Assembly (NCBI RefSeq): GCF_003058365.1
Contig: NZ_CP028858.1
Coordinates: 1,674,001 to 1,738,000, forward strand
DNA from: Halococcoides cellulosivorans
Lineage (GTDB): Archaea > Halobacteriota > Halobacteria > Halobacteriales > Haloarculaceae
Length of the DNA stretch: 64,000 nt
Direction of reading: 5' to 3'
Of this stretch, positions 48,123 through 58,348 are shown one piece after another. How positions within the stretch are numbered: the first letter of the stretch is position 1; every line of letters starts with the position of its first letter. The position numbers were made by a program, and so were the translations under genes. A model generated the notes under the pieces. It had not been told where the DNA came from, searched no databases, and saw only the letters and a program-made list of their open reading frames with translations.

Positions 48123-48170
48123 CCGCCCACGACCGGAACGGATTTGCCCGCGCCCGCCGCTGAATCGAGC

Positions 48171-49913
48171 GTGAGGCTGCCCGAACGCGTCACCGGTCTG
48201 TGGACGCAAATTCGGCGGGCCGACGTCCGCGCCCTCGTCGGCGTGATCGTCGCGCTCGCACTCGTCGTTCGGCTGGTCGATCTGGGGACGCGGATGGCCC
48301 ACTGGGACGAGGCTCGCGTGGCGTACTGGACGCTCCGAACGGTCGAGACCAGCGCGTGGGCGTACCGCCCGATCATCCACGGACCGCTGCTCCAGCACGT
48401 CGGCGGCGTCCTGTTCGAGGTCGTCGAACCGACCGATTTCGTCATACGCCTCCCGGTCGCGGTCGTCGGCGGTCTCCTCCCCGCGGTCGCGTTGCTGGTC
48501 CGGTCCAGACTCGACCGCCGGGAAGTCCTCGCGCTCGCGATGGTCCTCGCCGCCGATCCCGTTCTGGTGTACTACGGCCGATTCTTCCGGAGTGACGTGC
48601 CCCTCGCGGCGTTCGCCTTGCTCGCACTCGGCGCGGCGATCCGAGCGATCGACACCGACGACGCGCGCTGGTGGCCCGTCGTCGGCCTCGCGGCGGGACT
48701 TGCACTCGCGACCAAAGAGAACGCGATTCTCTACCCCGTCGCGTGGGCGGGCGCGGTGGTCGTAACGGTCGCACTCGCCCACCCCGCGATCGACCGGGCC
48801 GATACCGATCTCGGGCGCGCGCGAGACGGGATCGCAACGGTCGTCGACCACGCCCGGCGCGGGTGGCCCTGGCTCGTCGGCGGCCTCGCCCTCGCGGTCG
48901 GCGTCGTCGTGATCACGTACGCGCCCCGGACGGCGGGTCCGACCGGCGGGATCGAAGACCTGCTCGCCCACCCCGCATCGCTCGGGGCGATCCTCGACGC
49001 CGTTCTCGTCGACGCGCCCACAGACCTGATCGACCTCTGGGTCACCGGCGACGTTCGCGGCCACAGCGTCCCACTCTACCTTGGCTATGGCGTCGCGGTG
49101 CTGGTGGCTGGCTCGCTCGGGACGGTGCTGGCCGCGGCGGTCGGCGCGGCGCGCGACCGGCGACCGCTGGTCGTCTTCGCGACGGTCTGGGGCGTGGCGA
49201 GCGTCGTAGGCTACGCGGTCGCGGCCGACGTGCGCGCACCCTGGCTGGCGGTTCACGCGATCGTCGCGCTCGCGATTCCCGCCGCCGTCGGTCTCGCGAA
49301 GCTTTCGGAGCGTGTGTCCGATCGCGTCCGCAAAGCGACCGTGAGTGGCTGGCCCGAACTCCCCGACCGCACGACCGGCATCGACCGGCGATCCACACTC
49401 GCGGTGGCCCTCCTCACCGTCATCGCGGTCCACACCGCCGTCGTCGGGGGCGTCCTGGCCTACCAGCACCCCGAACCGCGCCTGAATTTCATCGCCCAGG
49501 GCGCCCAGCCTGGCGAGAACGCGAAACCGACGCTGGATCGGGTCGCGAGCGTCTCGGTCGACGGTCCCGAGGTAGCCTGGGTCGGCGGGTACGCGGTCCG
49601 CGACGAGCGCGCGACCCTGACCGCGCCCCCGCCGAGCGCGTGGTTCGAGCGCCTCCCGTTGCCGTGGTACGTCGAGCGCGCGGGCCTCGAACAGATCAGC
49701 GTCGCCGATCCCGCCGATCTGGACGACCCGCCGCCGGTCGTGATCGGCCCCGCCGCGGATCGCGACCGGTTCGCCCCCCTCCTCGACGGCTACGAGGTGA
49801 CCACATTCGCGCGCTTCCGACACGGCAGCCCCCACACCTACCGGGTCGGGCCCTGGTCGTACACCGTCGAGGGCGAGTCCGCGGTGATCTGGATGGATCG
49901 CGACGTCGGGTGA
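48171..49913 (+). CDS. Agl23-like membrane protein (TIGR03663, flippase-associated / GT39-like)
   Basis: A 580-aa polytopic membrane protein, with ~10-11 hydrophobic segments in the first 430 residues and a soluble C-terminal domain. It matches the haloarchaeal TIGR03663 family: the N-terminal MAHWDEARVAYWTLRT block (DE in the first outer loop, as in dolichol-phosphate-mannose mannosyltransferases), YGRFFRSDVPL, and ATKENAILYPVAW. One member, Agl23, has been linked to flippase activity in N-glycosylation in Haloferax; the reaction is not clear. GTG start at 48171 preferred over a TTG nine codons upstream. It follows the dockerin gene by 48 nt and may be cotranscribed. Confidence 0.8.
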   Translation: MRLPERVTGLWTQIRRADVRALVGVIVALALVVRLVDLGTRMAHWDEARVAYWTLRTVETSAWAYRPIIHGPLLQHVGGVLFEVVEPTDFVIRLPVAVVGGLLPAVALLVRSRLDRREVLALAMVLAADPVLVYYGRFFRSDVPLAAFALLALGAAIRAIDTDDARWWPVVGLAAGLALATKENAILYPVAWAGAVVVTVALAHPAIDRADTDLGRARDGIATVVDHARRGWPWLVGGLALAVGVVVITYAPRTAGPTGGIEDLLAHPASLGAILDAVLVDAPTDLIDLWVTGDVRGHSVPLYLGYGVAVLVAGSLGTVLAAAVGAARDRRPLVVFATVWGVASVVGYAVAADVRAPWLAVHAIVALAIPAAVGLAKLSERVSDRVRKATVSGWPELPDRTTGIDRRSTLAVALLTVIAVHTAVVGGVLAYQHPEPRLNFIAQGAQPGENAKPTLDRVASVSVDGPEVAWVGGYAVRDERATLTAPPPSAWFERLPLPWYVERAGLEQISVADPADLDDPPPVVIGPAADRDRFAPLLDGYEVTTFARFRHGSPHTYRVGPWSYTVEGESAVIWMDRDVG

Positions 49914-49996
49914 TCCGACGGGATCACCCGCCGACCGCGGGAAGGGTTGACATTCGATTTTCGAAATTCGCTTGCGAGGATCGTAACCTTTCGCCG

Positions 49997-50005
49997 GATT
50001 TATTA
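49997..50005 (+). promoter_or_regulatory. TATA box of carB
   Basis: GATTTATTA lies 25-33 nt upstream of the carB ATG, so the transcript is expected to be leaderless. No operator repeat is obvious around it. Confidence 0.55.
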
Positions 50006-50029
50006 CGATCAACGGGTTGAGAGCGGACA

Positions 50030-53000
50030 ATGACAGCCGACAGTCGGCCCACAATATTGCTCATCGGCAGCGGACCGATCCAGATCGGACAGGCGGCGGA
50101 GTTCGACTACTCGGGCGCACAGGCCTGCCGGGCGCTCCAGGAAGAGGGCGCGCGCGTCGTCCTCGTCAACTCGAACCCCGCGACGATCATGACCGACCCC
50201 GAGATGGCCGACGCGGTCTATCTCGAACCGATCACGCCCGAGGCGATCGCAGAGATCATTCGCAACGAAGAGCCCGACGGCGTGATCGCCGGCCTGGGGG
50301 GCCAGACCGGCCTCAACGTCACCGCCGAGTTGGCCGAACAGGGCGTCCTCGAGGAACATAGCGTCGACGTGATGGGCACGCCCCTGGAGACCATCTACGC
50401 CACCGAGGACCGCGACGAGTTCCGCCAGCGCATGAAGAACCTCGATCAGCCGATCCCGCGCTCGGAGACCATCAAATCGATCGACGAGGTCGAAGACGCC
50501 GTCGATTCGGTCGGCGGACTCCCGGTGATCATGCGGACGACCTACACGCTCGGCGGGCAGGGCTCGGGCGTCATCAGTGAGATGGACGAACTCGAAGAGG
50601 CCACCCGGAAGGGCCTGCGCCTCTCGCGGGACGATCGCGTGATGATCACCGAGTCGATCGACGGCTGGGTCGAACTCGAATACGAGGTGATGCGCGACGC
50701 CGACGACTCGTGTATCATCATCTGCAACATGGAGAACATCGACCCGATGGGGATCCACACTGGGGAGTCCACCGTCGTGACGCCCTCGCAGGTCATCCCC
50801 GACGAGGGCCACCAGGAGATGCGCGACGTCGCGCTGGAAGTCATCCGCGATCTGGAGATCCACGGCGGCTGTAACATCCAGTTCGCGTGGCGCGACGACG
50901 GCACGCCCGCCGGGGAGTATCGCGTCGTCGAGGTCAACCCCCGCGTCTCCCGATCCTCCGCACTGGCCTCGAAGGCGACGGGCTACCCGATCGCGCGTGT
51001 CACCGCGAAGGTCGCGATGGGCAAACGCCTCCACGAGATCGACAACGAGATCACCGGCGAGACGACCGCGGCGTTCGAACCCGCGATCGACTACATCGTC
51101 ACGAAAGTCCCGCGGTGGCCGATCGACAAGTTCCGCGACGTCGACTTCGAACTCGGTCCAGCAATGAAATCGACGGGTGAGGCGATGTCGATCGGGCGGA
51201 CCTTCGAGGAGTCGCTGTTGAAGGCGCTCCGCTCCTCGGAGTACGACCCCGCAGTGGACTTCGACGAAGTCGACGACGAGACGCTTCGCGAACACTACCT
51301 CGAACGCCCGAGTCCCGACCGGCCCTATGCCCTCTTCGAGGCGTTCGATCGCGGCTTCACGATCGAGGAGGTCAACGCGCTCACGGACATCCGCGAGTGG
51401 TATCTCGAACGGTTCCAGCGGATCGCCGACGCCGCCCGCGCGGCCCAGGCCGGCGAGTTCCAGGAGGCTGCCGAACACGGCTTCACCGATCAGGAGATCA
51501 CCGCCATCGCGGGCGGGGAGTTCCGCGATACGCACGCCTCCTGGCTGCCCGAGTTCGAGGAGAGCGACGAAGTCGACGCCGCGGTCGAGACCGACGGTGG
51601 CGCGGTCGATGACGCGACGGCGGACGACGGATCGCTGCTCGACACCGTCGACGACGCGACGATCGAACGCGACTACAAACTGGTCGACACCTGTGCGGGC
51701 GAGTTCGAGGCGACGACGCCGTATTACTACTCCTCGCGAGACCCCTATACCCCGCTCGAACGCGACGAGTTGCTCGTGAATCGTGATCTGGAGAGCGTCG
51801 TGGTCGTCGGCGGCGGTCCGATCCGCATCGGCCAGGGCGTCGAGTTCGACTACTGTTCGGTCCACGCCGTCCGCGCGCTCGAAGCAATGGGCATCGAGGC
51901 CCACGTCGTCAACAACAATCCCGAGACGGTCTCGACGGACTACGACACCTCGGACGGCCTCTTTTTCGAGCCGATCACCGCCGAGGAGGTCGCGGACGTC
52001 ATCGAATCGACCGAGGCCGACGGCGTGATGGTCCAGTTCGGCGGTCAAACGTCCGTGGACATCGGCAAGCCCCTCGAACGCGAGTTGGAGCGTCGCGACC
52101 TCGACTGTGAGATCCTCGGGACGTCGGCGGACGCGATGGACCTCGCGGAGGATCGCGATCGGTTCAACCGCCTGATGGACGAGTTGGGCATCGATCAGGC
52201 CGAGGGTGGGACCGCGACGAGCGAATCGGAGGCGCTCGACCTCGCCAGCGAGATCGGCTATCCCGTGCTCGTCCGGCCCTCCTACGTGCTGGGTGGCCGT
52301 GCGATGGACGTCGTCTACAACGACGACGACCTGAAAACGTACATCGAGGAGGCCGTCCGGGTCAGCCCGGACAAGCCGATCCTCGTCGACGACTTCCTCG
52401 CGGACGCGGTCGAACTCGACGTCGACGCCGTCGCCGACGCCGCCGGCGAGGGTGGCGACGTGATCATCGGCGGCGTGATGGAACACGTCGAGACCGCCGG
52501 CGTCCACTCGGGCGACTCGGCGTGTATGATCCCGCCGCGCAGCCAGGAGATCAAATCGGTCATGCCGCGTATTCGCGAGGTCACCGAGGAGATCGCGCGC
52601 GAACTCGACGCCGAGGGCCTGCTCAACGTCCAGTTGGCGGTGCGTGACGGCACGGTGTACGTCCTCGAAGCGAATCCGCGCTCCTCGCGGACCGTCCCCT
52701 TTATCTCGAAGACGACGGGCGTCCCGATCGCGAAACTCGCCGCACGCGTCATGGCCGGCGCGGATCTCGCGGATCTCGACGTCGACGAGCGCATCCCCGA
52801 TCAGGTCTCGATCAAGGAGGTCGTCCTGCCGTTCGACCGCCTGCCCGGCAGCGATCCCCGCCTCGGCCCGGAGATGAAATCCACCGGCGAGGTCATGGGC
52901 ACCGCCGGAAGCTTCGGGAAGGCCTACCAGAAAGCCCAGATGGCCGTCGGGAAAGCGATTCCGCTGGAGGGCCGGGCGATCGTCGACCTGCCGGTCATCG

Positions 53001-53269
53001 GCTTCGAAGCACATTACGAGACCCTCGCCGTCGACGACTTCGAGTCGGTGGACGCGGCCGTCGAGGCGATCCGCGACGAGGAGATCGACGCGGTGTTCTC
53101 GCGGAACCGCGCGTTGCTCGAAGCGTGTGTCGAGGAGTCGGTCACCTACTTCTCGACGCGAGAGAGCGCCGAGGCCGCGCTCGAAGCGATCGAGTCCGCG
53201 GACGAACCGATGAACGTCCAGCCCATCGGTGACCGCCCGACCGATCGCCGCGAGTGGGGTCGGGAGTAA
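50030..53269 (+). CDS. carB: Carbamoyl-phosphate synthase large subunit
   Basis: A 1079-aa enzyme making carbamoyl phosphate for pyrimidines and arginine from bicarbonate, ammonia (from CarA) and two ATP. It has the duplicated ATP-grasp halves: first half starts LLIGSGPIQIGQAAEFDYSG, second half VVVGGGPIRIGQGVEFDYCS. The C-terminal MGS-like allosteric domain is much reduced. A ~60-residue acidic, Asp-rich segment (~510-560, ESDEVDAAVETDGG...) lies between the halves, probably a halophilic insert. carA is not in the window. carB is followed one base later by the DUF1405 gene. Confidence 0.97.
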   Translation: MTADSRPTILLIGSGPIQIGQAAEFDYSGAQACRALQEEGARVVLVNSNPATIMTDPEMADAVYLEPITPEAIAEIIRNEEPDGVIAGLGGQTGLNVTAELAEQGVLEEHSVDVMGTPLETIYATEDRDEFRQRMKNLDQPIPRSETIKSIDEVEDAVDSVGGLPVIMRTTYTLGGQGSGVISEMDELEEATRKGLRLSRDDRVMITESIDGWVELEYEVMRDADDSCIIICNMENIDPMGIHTGESTVVTPSQVIPDEGHQEMRDVALEVIRDLEIHGGCNIQFAWRDDGTPAGEYRVVEVNPRVSRSSALASKATGYPIARVTAKVAMGKRLHEIDNEITGETTAAFEPAIDYIVTKVPRWPIDKFRDVDFELGPAMKSTGEAMSIGRTFEESLLKALRSSEYDPAVDFDEVDDETLREHYLERPSPDRPYALFEAFDRGFTIEEVNALTDIREWYLERFQRIADAARAAQAGEFQEAAEHGFTDQEITAIAGGEFRDTHASWLPEFEESDEVDAAVETDGGAVDDATADDGSLLDTVDDATIERDYKLVDTCAGEFEATTPYYYSSRDPYTPLERDELLVNRDLESVVVVGGGPIRIGQGVEFDYCSVHAVRALEAMGIEAHVVNNNPETVSTDYDTSDGLFFEPITAEEVADVIESTEADGVMVQFGGQTSVDIGKPLERELERRDLDCEILGTSADAMDLAEDRDRFNRLMDELGIDQAEGGTATSESEALDLASEIGYPVLVRPSYVLGGRAMDVVYNDDDLKTYIEEAVRVSPDKPILVDDFLADAVELDVDAVADAAGEGGDVIIGGVMEHVETAGVHSGDSACMIPPRSQEIKSVMPRIREVTEEIARELDAEGLLNVQLAVRDGTVYVLEANPRSSRTVPFISKTTGVPIAKLAARVMAGADLADLDVDERIPDQVSIKEVVLPFDRLPGSDPRLGPEMKSTGEVMGTAGSFGKAYQKAQMAVGKAIPLEGRAIVDLPVIGFEAHYETLAVDDFESVDAAVEAIRDEEIDAVFSRNRALLEACVEESVTYFSTRESAEAALEAIESADEPMNVQPIGDRPTDRREWGRE

Positions 53270-53270
53270 G

Positions 53271-53942
53271 ATGACGGCGCGCGGGCGCGTGCGGTCGACG
53301 ATCGAGCGGACGCGCGGATCGCCGTTGCCCGCCGCCGCGGTCCGGCCGTATCTGGAGGGCCAGTTCGAACTCGCTGGCCTCCTGGCCGCCAACGGGATCG
53401 CCTTCCTCGTCGGGTTGCAGTACTACGCCGCCTCGTTCGACCAGGTGCATTTCCTCACGTGGTGGCTCTTTGCCGACTCGCCGGTCGCGCTCGCACTCGG
53501 GACGGTCGCGCTCGCGACGATGATCCCGAGCGCGGGTTCGCGCGCAAAGCGCCAGACCGGACAGCTGTCGGCGGTGATCCACACGCTCGCCGTCGTCGCG
53601 CTCGTGTTCACGGGGGTCTGGACGACGATCGTCGTCGGGTGGGGATGGGCGACGACCACGACGTACGCGCCCAGTGAGGCGCTGTTTTTGATCCTCACGC
53701 ACCTCGGGTTCGTCGTCGAGGCCGCACTTTTGGCGCACGTGGGCACGACCGATCGGATCGCACTCGGGATTGGCGGACTGTTCGTCGGCGTGACGCTCTA
53801 CTTCGACTACGTCCTCGGCCATCACCCACCGATTCCGTACCCCGACGGCGGATCGGTCGCGCTGATCGGTGCGCTGATCGTCGCCCCGCTCGCGCTCGGT
53901 GCGGCGTGGTGGTGGCTGCCCCGCAGGACGCAAGCGGTTTGA
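53271..53942 (+). CDS. DUF1405 family membrane protein
   Basis: A 223-aa membrane protein with ~6 hydrophobic segments. [15 protein letters not shown] and [20 protein letters not shown] are typical of the DUF1405 family, found in archaea and Bacillus; the function is unknown. The ATG at 53271 lies one base after the carB stop, so the genes are probably cotranscribed. The last segment ends with a basic tail [11 protein letters not shown]. Confidence 0.8.
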   Translation: MTARGRVRSTIERTRGSPLPAAAVRPYLEGQFELAGLLAANGIAFLVGLQYYAASFDQVHFLTWWLFADSPVALALGTVALATMIPSAGSRAKRQTGQLSAVIHTLAVVALVFTGVWTTIVVGWGWATTTTYAPSEALFLILTHLGFVVEAALLAHVGTTDRIALGIGGLFVGVTLYFDYVLGHHPPIPYPDGGSVALIGALIVAPLALGAAWWWLPRRTQAV

Positions 53943-53964
53943 TCGTCGCGTGCCGAGCGCAGGT

Positions 53965-54828
53965 ATGCAGACCGAAGCCGTCGTACTCGACATCGACGGC
54001 GTGTTGATCGACGTCGAGAACTCCTACCGGCGGGCGATCGTCGAGACCGTCGACATCGTCCTCGGTGAGTCACCGCCCACCGATCTCATCCAGGGGCTCA
54101 AAGACGCGGGCGGGTTCAACAACGACTGGCTCGTCACCGACGGGCTGGCACTGTACGTCCGCTCGCGACGGGCGGGCCTCGATCTCGATCCCGAGGCGTT
54201 CGCCGAACGCGTCGCGGCCGCTGGTGGTGGCATCGAGGGCGTCGAGTCGGCCCTGCGCGAGACCTGTGACGACGCCGAGACGGTTCTCGACGCCTGGGAT
54301 CCCGACCGCCTGCGCGAGGTCTTCCAGCAGTTGTATCTCGGGCCCGAGCGCTATCGCGAGATCGAAGGGCGTGAGCCCGATCTCGACCGCGCGGGTGGGT
54401 TCATCGAAGACGAACCACTGCTGGTCGACCCGGCGACGATCGATAATCTACAGTCGCGATTCGCGGTCGGCGTCGTCACCGGTCGGCCCGCCGCCGAAGC
54501 ACAGATCGCGCTCGATCGGGTCGGCCTCGACCTGCCTGCAGAGCTGGTCTACACGATGGACGACTGGGCGGGCAAGCCCGACCCCACGGCGTTGATCGCG
54601 ATCGCCAAGGCCACCGACAGCGCGTCGGTCGCGTTCGCGGGCGACACTCTCGACGACGTGCGCACCGCCCGGAACGCCGACCGTGCCGACGCACGCACCT
54701 ACCACGGGATCGGCGTCCTCACCGGCGGGCTGACCGGCCAGTCGGGCCGCGAGAAATTCGAGGACTGTGGGGCGGACGCCGTCGTGGACGACGTGAACGC
54801 ACTGCCCGGCCTGCTCGACCGGCCGTGA
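53965..54828 (+). CDS. HAD-superfamily phosphatase (TIGR01548-like), next to hisB
   Basis: A 287-aa HAD-IA hydrolase. Motif I is [11 protein letters not shown] (nucleophile Asp9, Asp11), motif II is [11 protein letters not shown], the conserved Lys lies in [13 protein letters not shown], and motif IV in [15 protein letters not shown] helical cap separates motifs I and II. It sits tail to tail with hisB, 9 nt apart. This subfamily has been linked to histidine synthesis by context, so a histidinol-phosphate phosphatase role is plausible, but substrate specificity cannot be read from sequence. It starts 22 nt after the DUF1405 gene. Confidence 0.85.
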   Translation: MQTEAVVLDIDGVLIDVENSYRRAIVETVDIVLGESPPTDLIQGLKDAGGFNNDWLVTDGLALYVRSRRAGLDLDPEAFAERVAAAGGGIEGVESALRETCDDAETVLDAWDPDRLREVFQQLYLGPERYREIEGREPDLDRAGGFIEDEPLLVDPATIDNLQSRFAVGVVTGRPAAEAQIALDRVGLDLPAELVYTMDDWAGKPDPTALIAIAKATDSASVAFAGDTLDDVRTARNADRADARTYHGIGVLTGGLTGQSGREKFEDCGADAVVDDVNALPGLLDRP

Positions 54829-54837
54829 GCGGTCGGC

Positions 54838-55425
54838 CTACAACTCGCCTTTCGTCGAGGCGACCGCGCTGCGACGCTCGTCGATCCGCGTCGCGTCGTC
54901 GAGGGCGCGCGCGAGGCCCTTGAAGATCGCCTCGGCCTCGTGGTGGGCGTTCTCGCCATCGACCGTGACGTGCAGCGTGAGGCCCGCGTTGGTCGCGAGC
55001 GACCGACAGAAGTGGGCGATCAACTGGCTGTCCATCCCGCCGACGGTCGCCGCCGAGAACGACCCCTCGAACGACGCGTAGGGCCGACCCGAGACGTCGA
55101 GGACGACGCTGGCGACGGCCTCGTCTAAGGGCACCCGTCGGTCCGCGAACCGCTCGATGGCGCGTTTCTCACCCAGCGCGTCGTCGATGGCCTCACCGAG
55201 GACGATCGCGACGTCCTCGACGGTGTGGTGGGCGTCGACGCCCAGATCGCCGTCCGCGTGGACCGTCAGATCGAACAGCGCGTGTGTCGCCAACGCGTCG
55301 AGCATGTGATCGAAAAAGGCGTTTCCAGTCTCGACGGTCGAATCGCCCGCCCCGTCCAGATCGATCGTCGCCTCGATCGACGTTTCCGCCGTCTCGCGTG
55401 TGATCGCCGCCGTGCGGTCGGTCAT
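54838..55425 (-). CDS. hisB: Imidazoleglycerol-phosphate dehydratase
   Basis: A 195-aa HisB that dehydrates imidazoleglycerol phosphate to imidazoleacetol phosphate. It has the typical metal-binding histidine pairs: [17 protein letters not shown] with [13 protein letters not shown], and LIAHFCRSL with [12 protein letters not shown]. It is monofunctional; the phosphatase domain fused in some bacteria is missing, and a HAD phosphatase gene is convergent 9 nt away. The start at [12 protein letters not shown] is the family N-terminus. Confidence 0.96.
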   Translation of the reverse strand: MTDRTAAITRETAETSIEATIDLDGAGDSTVETGNAFFDHMLDALATHALFDLTVHADGDLGVDAHHTVEDVAIVLGEAIDDALGEKRAIERFADRRVPLDEAVASVVLDVSGRPYASFEGSFSAATVGGMDSQLIAHFCRSLATNAGLTLHVTVDGENAHHEAEAIFKGLARALDDATRIDERRSAVASTKGEL

Positions 55426-55484
55426 ACCGGGGCCACACGAGGCGCGTACAAACAGATTGTGGTCGGCCCGCGGAGGCGTCCTGC

Positions 55485-55670
55485 TCAGGCCTCGGGTGTC
55501 GGGCGAACGCGCGATCGCCAGTACAGCAGGCCAGCACCGACCAGGCCGACGGCCAGTGCGGCCACGCCGCCCGCGACCGGCCGGCCAGCCAAGACGCCGA
55601 GACCGTTCACGAGCGCTGCGAGGACGACGAGGGCGACGAGCGCTCGCCCGTCGGCCGGCGGCGGATCCAT
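55485..55670 (-). CDS. 61-aa membrane microprotein
   Basis: A small protein with two hydrophobic segments ([17 protein letters not shown], ~11-27, and [18 protein letters not shown], ~34-51) and a basic C-terminus ([10 protein letters not shown]). It begins with an ATG at 55670 that has GGAGGT nearby upstream on the plus strand only. No family is recognised, but two clean membrane helices in the right frame and its position alone between hisB and rps19e support a real gene. Confidence 0.6.
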   Translation of the reverse strand: MDPPPADGRALVALVVLAALVNGLGVLAGRPVAGGVAALAVGLVGAGLLYWRSRVRPTPEA

Positions 55671-55794
55671 ACGTGGAGGTATCGGAGCAGGAGTGAAAAG
55701 AGTCGACCAAGCGGCCAGACTGGCCGACTCGGATCGGCCGACGACGGCCGATCGAAGCGATATCGGTCGACTGAAAGCGACGGGGAAAACCGCG

Positions 55795-56256
55795 TTAGGC
55801 GTAGCGTTCGAGTTCGGGGCGATCGAGGTCCTCGATGACCTCGGTCGCGGTCTCGTCGAGCAGTTCCTGCCCGTCGGCGGTGATGCGGCGGCCACTCGAT
55901 TCGGTCGTCTCGACCAGCCCAGCGTCTTCGAGTTGCTGGCAGATCGTCCGAATGACGTTGCGACTGCCGTCGGTCGAACTCGCCGGGCGGACCTGGTATC
56001 GGTTCGAGCCACCCTTGGAGTCGCCGTAGTACGTCGAGAGCGATCCGATGCCGACCGGGCCGTCCATGCCGACCTTGCGGATGATGCTCGCCGCACGGCG
56101 CGTCCAGAAGTCGTCCTGTTCGGGCGGGAGTTCCCGACCGACGCCGCTCTTTGCGAACTCGATCCACTCGGGCGCGTCGATGTCGTCGACCGTCGCGAGG
56201 TGGTCCGCGACCGCCTCGATGACGGGTTCGGCGGGTGCGTCGTAGACTGTCGCCAT
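55795..56256 (-). CDS. rps19e: Ribosomal protein S19e
   Basis: A 153-aa S19e, a small-subunit ribosomal protein shared by archaea and eukaryotes and needed for 40S/30S head maturation. Recognisable blocks are MATVYDAPAEPVIEAVADHL, DDFWTRRAASIIRKVGMDGP and GSLSTYYGDSKGGSNRYQV, plus the C-terminal helix-strand unit RTICQQLEDAGLVET. Length is normal. It is divergent from nothing; upstream lies the UPF0104 gene on the same strand, 60 nt away. Confidence 0.96.
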   Translation of the reverse strand: MATVYDAPAEPVIEAVADHLATVDDIDAPEWIEFAKSGVGRELPPEQDDFWTRRAASIIRKVGMDGPVGIGSLSTYYGDSKGGSNRYQVRPASSTDGSRNVIRTICQQLEDAGLVETTESSGRRITADGQELLDETATEVIEDLDRPELERYA

Positions 56257-56316
56257 TGGGGTCGAATATCCGACGCCGTCATTTAAGCGCGTCGTTCGGG
56301 TGTTCGAACGAGGCGG

Positions 56317-57345
56317 TCACGCGATGCCGCGTCGGACGCCCACCAGCGTCGTGATCGTCCAGCCAGCGAGTGTCGTCCCCCAGTAGGTGATCCCGCGGTG
56401 GATCACGACCGCAGCGGTCGCAGCGGCCGGACTCGCCGCCGTCAAGGAGAGAATCAACCCGACGGTCCCACTCTCGACGGGGCCCGTCCCGCCGGGGAAC
56501 GGCGTCATCCCGAGGATACTCGCCAGCGGGATCACGACGAGCACCGCAACCACGGGCACGGTCGTCCCGATCGCGACCAGGGAGAGCCACAGCGACATCG
56601 ACAGCGCGAACCACCCGATCGCAGAGAGGACGCTGGCGCGCACGAGCGTCGCGGGATCCGAGGCCACCCGGTCGATCGAGTCGAAAAAGCGGCCGATCCG
56701 CCGGCGGACGTTCGCGCGACTCGGCGGGGTGACCCGGGGGACGATCCCGACGATCCGCCGGACGACGCCCGGAACGACCCGCTCGGCCTGTCGCTCGATC
56801 TCGTAGCGATACCGCCAGCCAGCGACCGCCGCGAGGACGAACCCGAGACAGAGCACCGTCACCGCGACGAGCCCCGCGACGAGGTTCTGATCGCCCGCCA
56901 CGACGCGCGTCCCGAACACGCCCAGCCCGACGATCGCGAACCCGATCGAGGGCATGAAGTGCAACACGTCGATGCTCGCGATGGCGGCCAGCCCGGTCTC
57001 GTACTCGCAGTCGGTCGCCTTCGAAATGAGGAGGGCCGAGACCGGTTCGCCGCCGGCCTGGCCGAAGGGCGTGACGTTGTTCGCAAACATCGCCCCGGTG
57101 AACACGCCGATCGCCCGGAGCGGCCCGATCCGGACGCCCATCGCGCCGAGGACGGCCTGCAGCGCCAGGCCCCACGCCGACAGCCACACCGTCGCGGCGA
57201 CGACCACCGCGAGCACGACCGATGGGCGAGCCTTCTGGAACTCGGTGATGACGTCCTCGGCCCCGACGAGGGCGAGCAGCGCAGCGAGCACGAGGACGGC
57301 AGCCCCGAACCCGACGAGGGTGGGCCAGCGCTCGGAATCGCTCAC
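56317..57345 (-). CDS. UPF0104 / lysylphosphatidylglycerol-synthase-type flippase-like membrane protein
   Basis: A 342-aa membrane protein with about eight hydrophobic segments. TGAMFANNVTPFGQAGGEPV and FPGGTGPVESGTVGL are the paired conserved loops of the UPF0104/LPG-synthase-TM family, members of which act as lipid flippases or unknown transporters. No soluble synthase domain is fused. The start is a GTG at 57345 (VSDSERWPTLVGF), because the long frame upstream is antisense to thiL. It shares a ~115-nt divergent promoter region with thiL. Confidence 0.85.
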   Translation of the reverse strand: MSDSERWPTLVGFGAAVLVLAALLALVGAEDVITEFQKARPSVVLAVVVAATVWLSAWGLALQAVLGAMGVRIGPLRAIGVFTGAMFANNVTPFGQAGGEPVSALLISKATDCEYETGLAAIASIDVLHFMPSIGFAIVGLGVFGTRVVAGDQNLVAGLVAVTVLCLGFVLAAVAGWRYRYEIERQAERVVPGVVRRIVGIVPRVTPPSRANVRRRIGRFFDSIDRVASDPATLVRASVLSAIGWFALSMSLWLSLVAIGTTVPVVAVLVVIPLASILGMTPFPGGTGPVESGTVGLILSLTAASPAAATAAVVIHRGITYWGTTLAGWTITTLVGVRRGIA

Positions 57346-57459
57346 GACGGTCGAAGGCCCGAGACGGGCTTGAATGCACCGGTGGGCCACCGTGACTCGA
57401 CGGTCGCAACGAACGGCGACGACCGGTGGGGCCAAGTGGCGACGCGTCCACCGCCCGAT

Positions 57460-58323
57460 ATGGACGAACGGGCGGCGCTCGCGATGATCACCGACCAGAT
57501 CGACGAGGCCGGCGACGACGCCGCGATCGTCGACGGGACGGCGATCACCATCGACATGCTCCACGACAGCGCGGACTTCCCCGCGGGCGTCACCGACCGG
57601 ACGATGGGGTGGCGATCGGTCGCCGTCTCGCTGTCCGATCTCGCCGCCGTCGGGGCCGATCCCGTCGGGGCCGTCGCGGCCTACGGCGCACCGACGTTCT
57701 CCGAGGGCGCACTCACGGCGTTCGTCACGGGCGCACGCGAGGTCTGTGACGCGGTCGGCACCGAGTACGTCGGTGGCGACCTCGACTGTCACGACGAGCG
57801 GACGATCGCGACCGCCGCCGTCGGCCGCGTCGACCATCGCGTCGGACGCGCGGGCGCGACGCCCGGCGACGCGGTCTGTGTCACGGGGTGCCTCGGCACG
57901 GGCGCGGCCGCGTTCAAACTGTTCGAGACCGGCAAAATCGAGCGCGCGAACCAGTTGTATCGATTCTCCCCCCGTATCGCGGCCGGGCGCGCACTCGCGC
58001 CCGTCGCGACCGCGATGATGGACAGTAGCGACGGTCTCGCTCGATCGCTCCACCAGATCGCCGCCGCGAGCGACTGTGGGATCACGATCGAGGGGGACCT
58101 CCCGATCGATCCCGCACTGAGGGAGTTCGCAGACACCGACCGTCTCGCGACCACGTTCGGCGAAGACTTCGAGTTGATCGTGACCCTGCCCGAAGACGCC
58201 ATCGACGACGCCAGAGCACGCGTCCCCGTCGATCTCACGCGGATCGGGACGGTCACCGAATCAGGCGTCACCCGCGACGGCGACCCGCTCCCCGACGAGG
58301 GCTACGTCCACGACCCAGACTGA
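57460..58323 (+). CDS. thiL: Thiamine-monophosphate kinase
   Basis: A 287-aa ThiL, which phosphorylates thiamine monophosphate to the active diphosphate. Mg/ATP motifs: GDDAAIVDGTAITIDMLHDS near the start, GWRSVAVSLSDLAAVGADP, GGDLDCHDERTIATAAVG, and MMDSSDGLARSLHQIA. It belongs to the AIR-synthase-like fold. It is divergent from the UPF0104 gene and convergent with the site-2 protease gene, 25 nt away. The start at 57460 gives the standard N-terminus. Confidence 0.94.
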   Translation: MDERAALAMITDQIDEAGDDAAIVDGTAITIDMLHDSADFPAGVTDRTMGWRSVAVSLSDLAAVGADPVGAVAAYGAPTFSEGALTAFVTGAREVCDAVGTEYVGGDLDCHDERTIATAAVGRVDHRVGRAGATPGDAVCVTGCLGTGAAAFKLFETGKIERANQLYRFSPRIAAGRALAPVATAMMDSSDGLARSLHQIAAASDCGITIEGDLPIDPALREFADTDRLATTFGEDFELIVTLPEDAIDDARARVPVDLTRIGTVTESGVTRDGDPLPDEGYVHDPD

Positions 58324-58348
58324 TTCGCCAGGTACGACCGGAGACGAG

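Noticed and set aside
48144-48170. TTG start of the Agl23-like gene
   Set aside because: The extra nine residues are low-complexity; the GTG at 48171 gives a normal N-terminus before the first membrane segment.
56398-57459. N-terminal extension of ThiL (open frame of 641 codons)
   Set aside because: The upstream part is antisense to the UPF0104 membrane protein and rich in Arg/Asp; the ThiL domain begins at the ATG at 57460.
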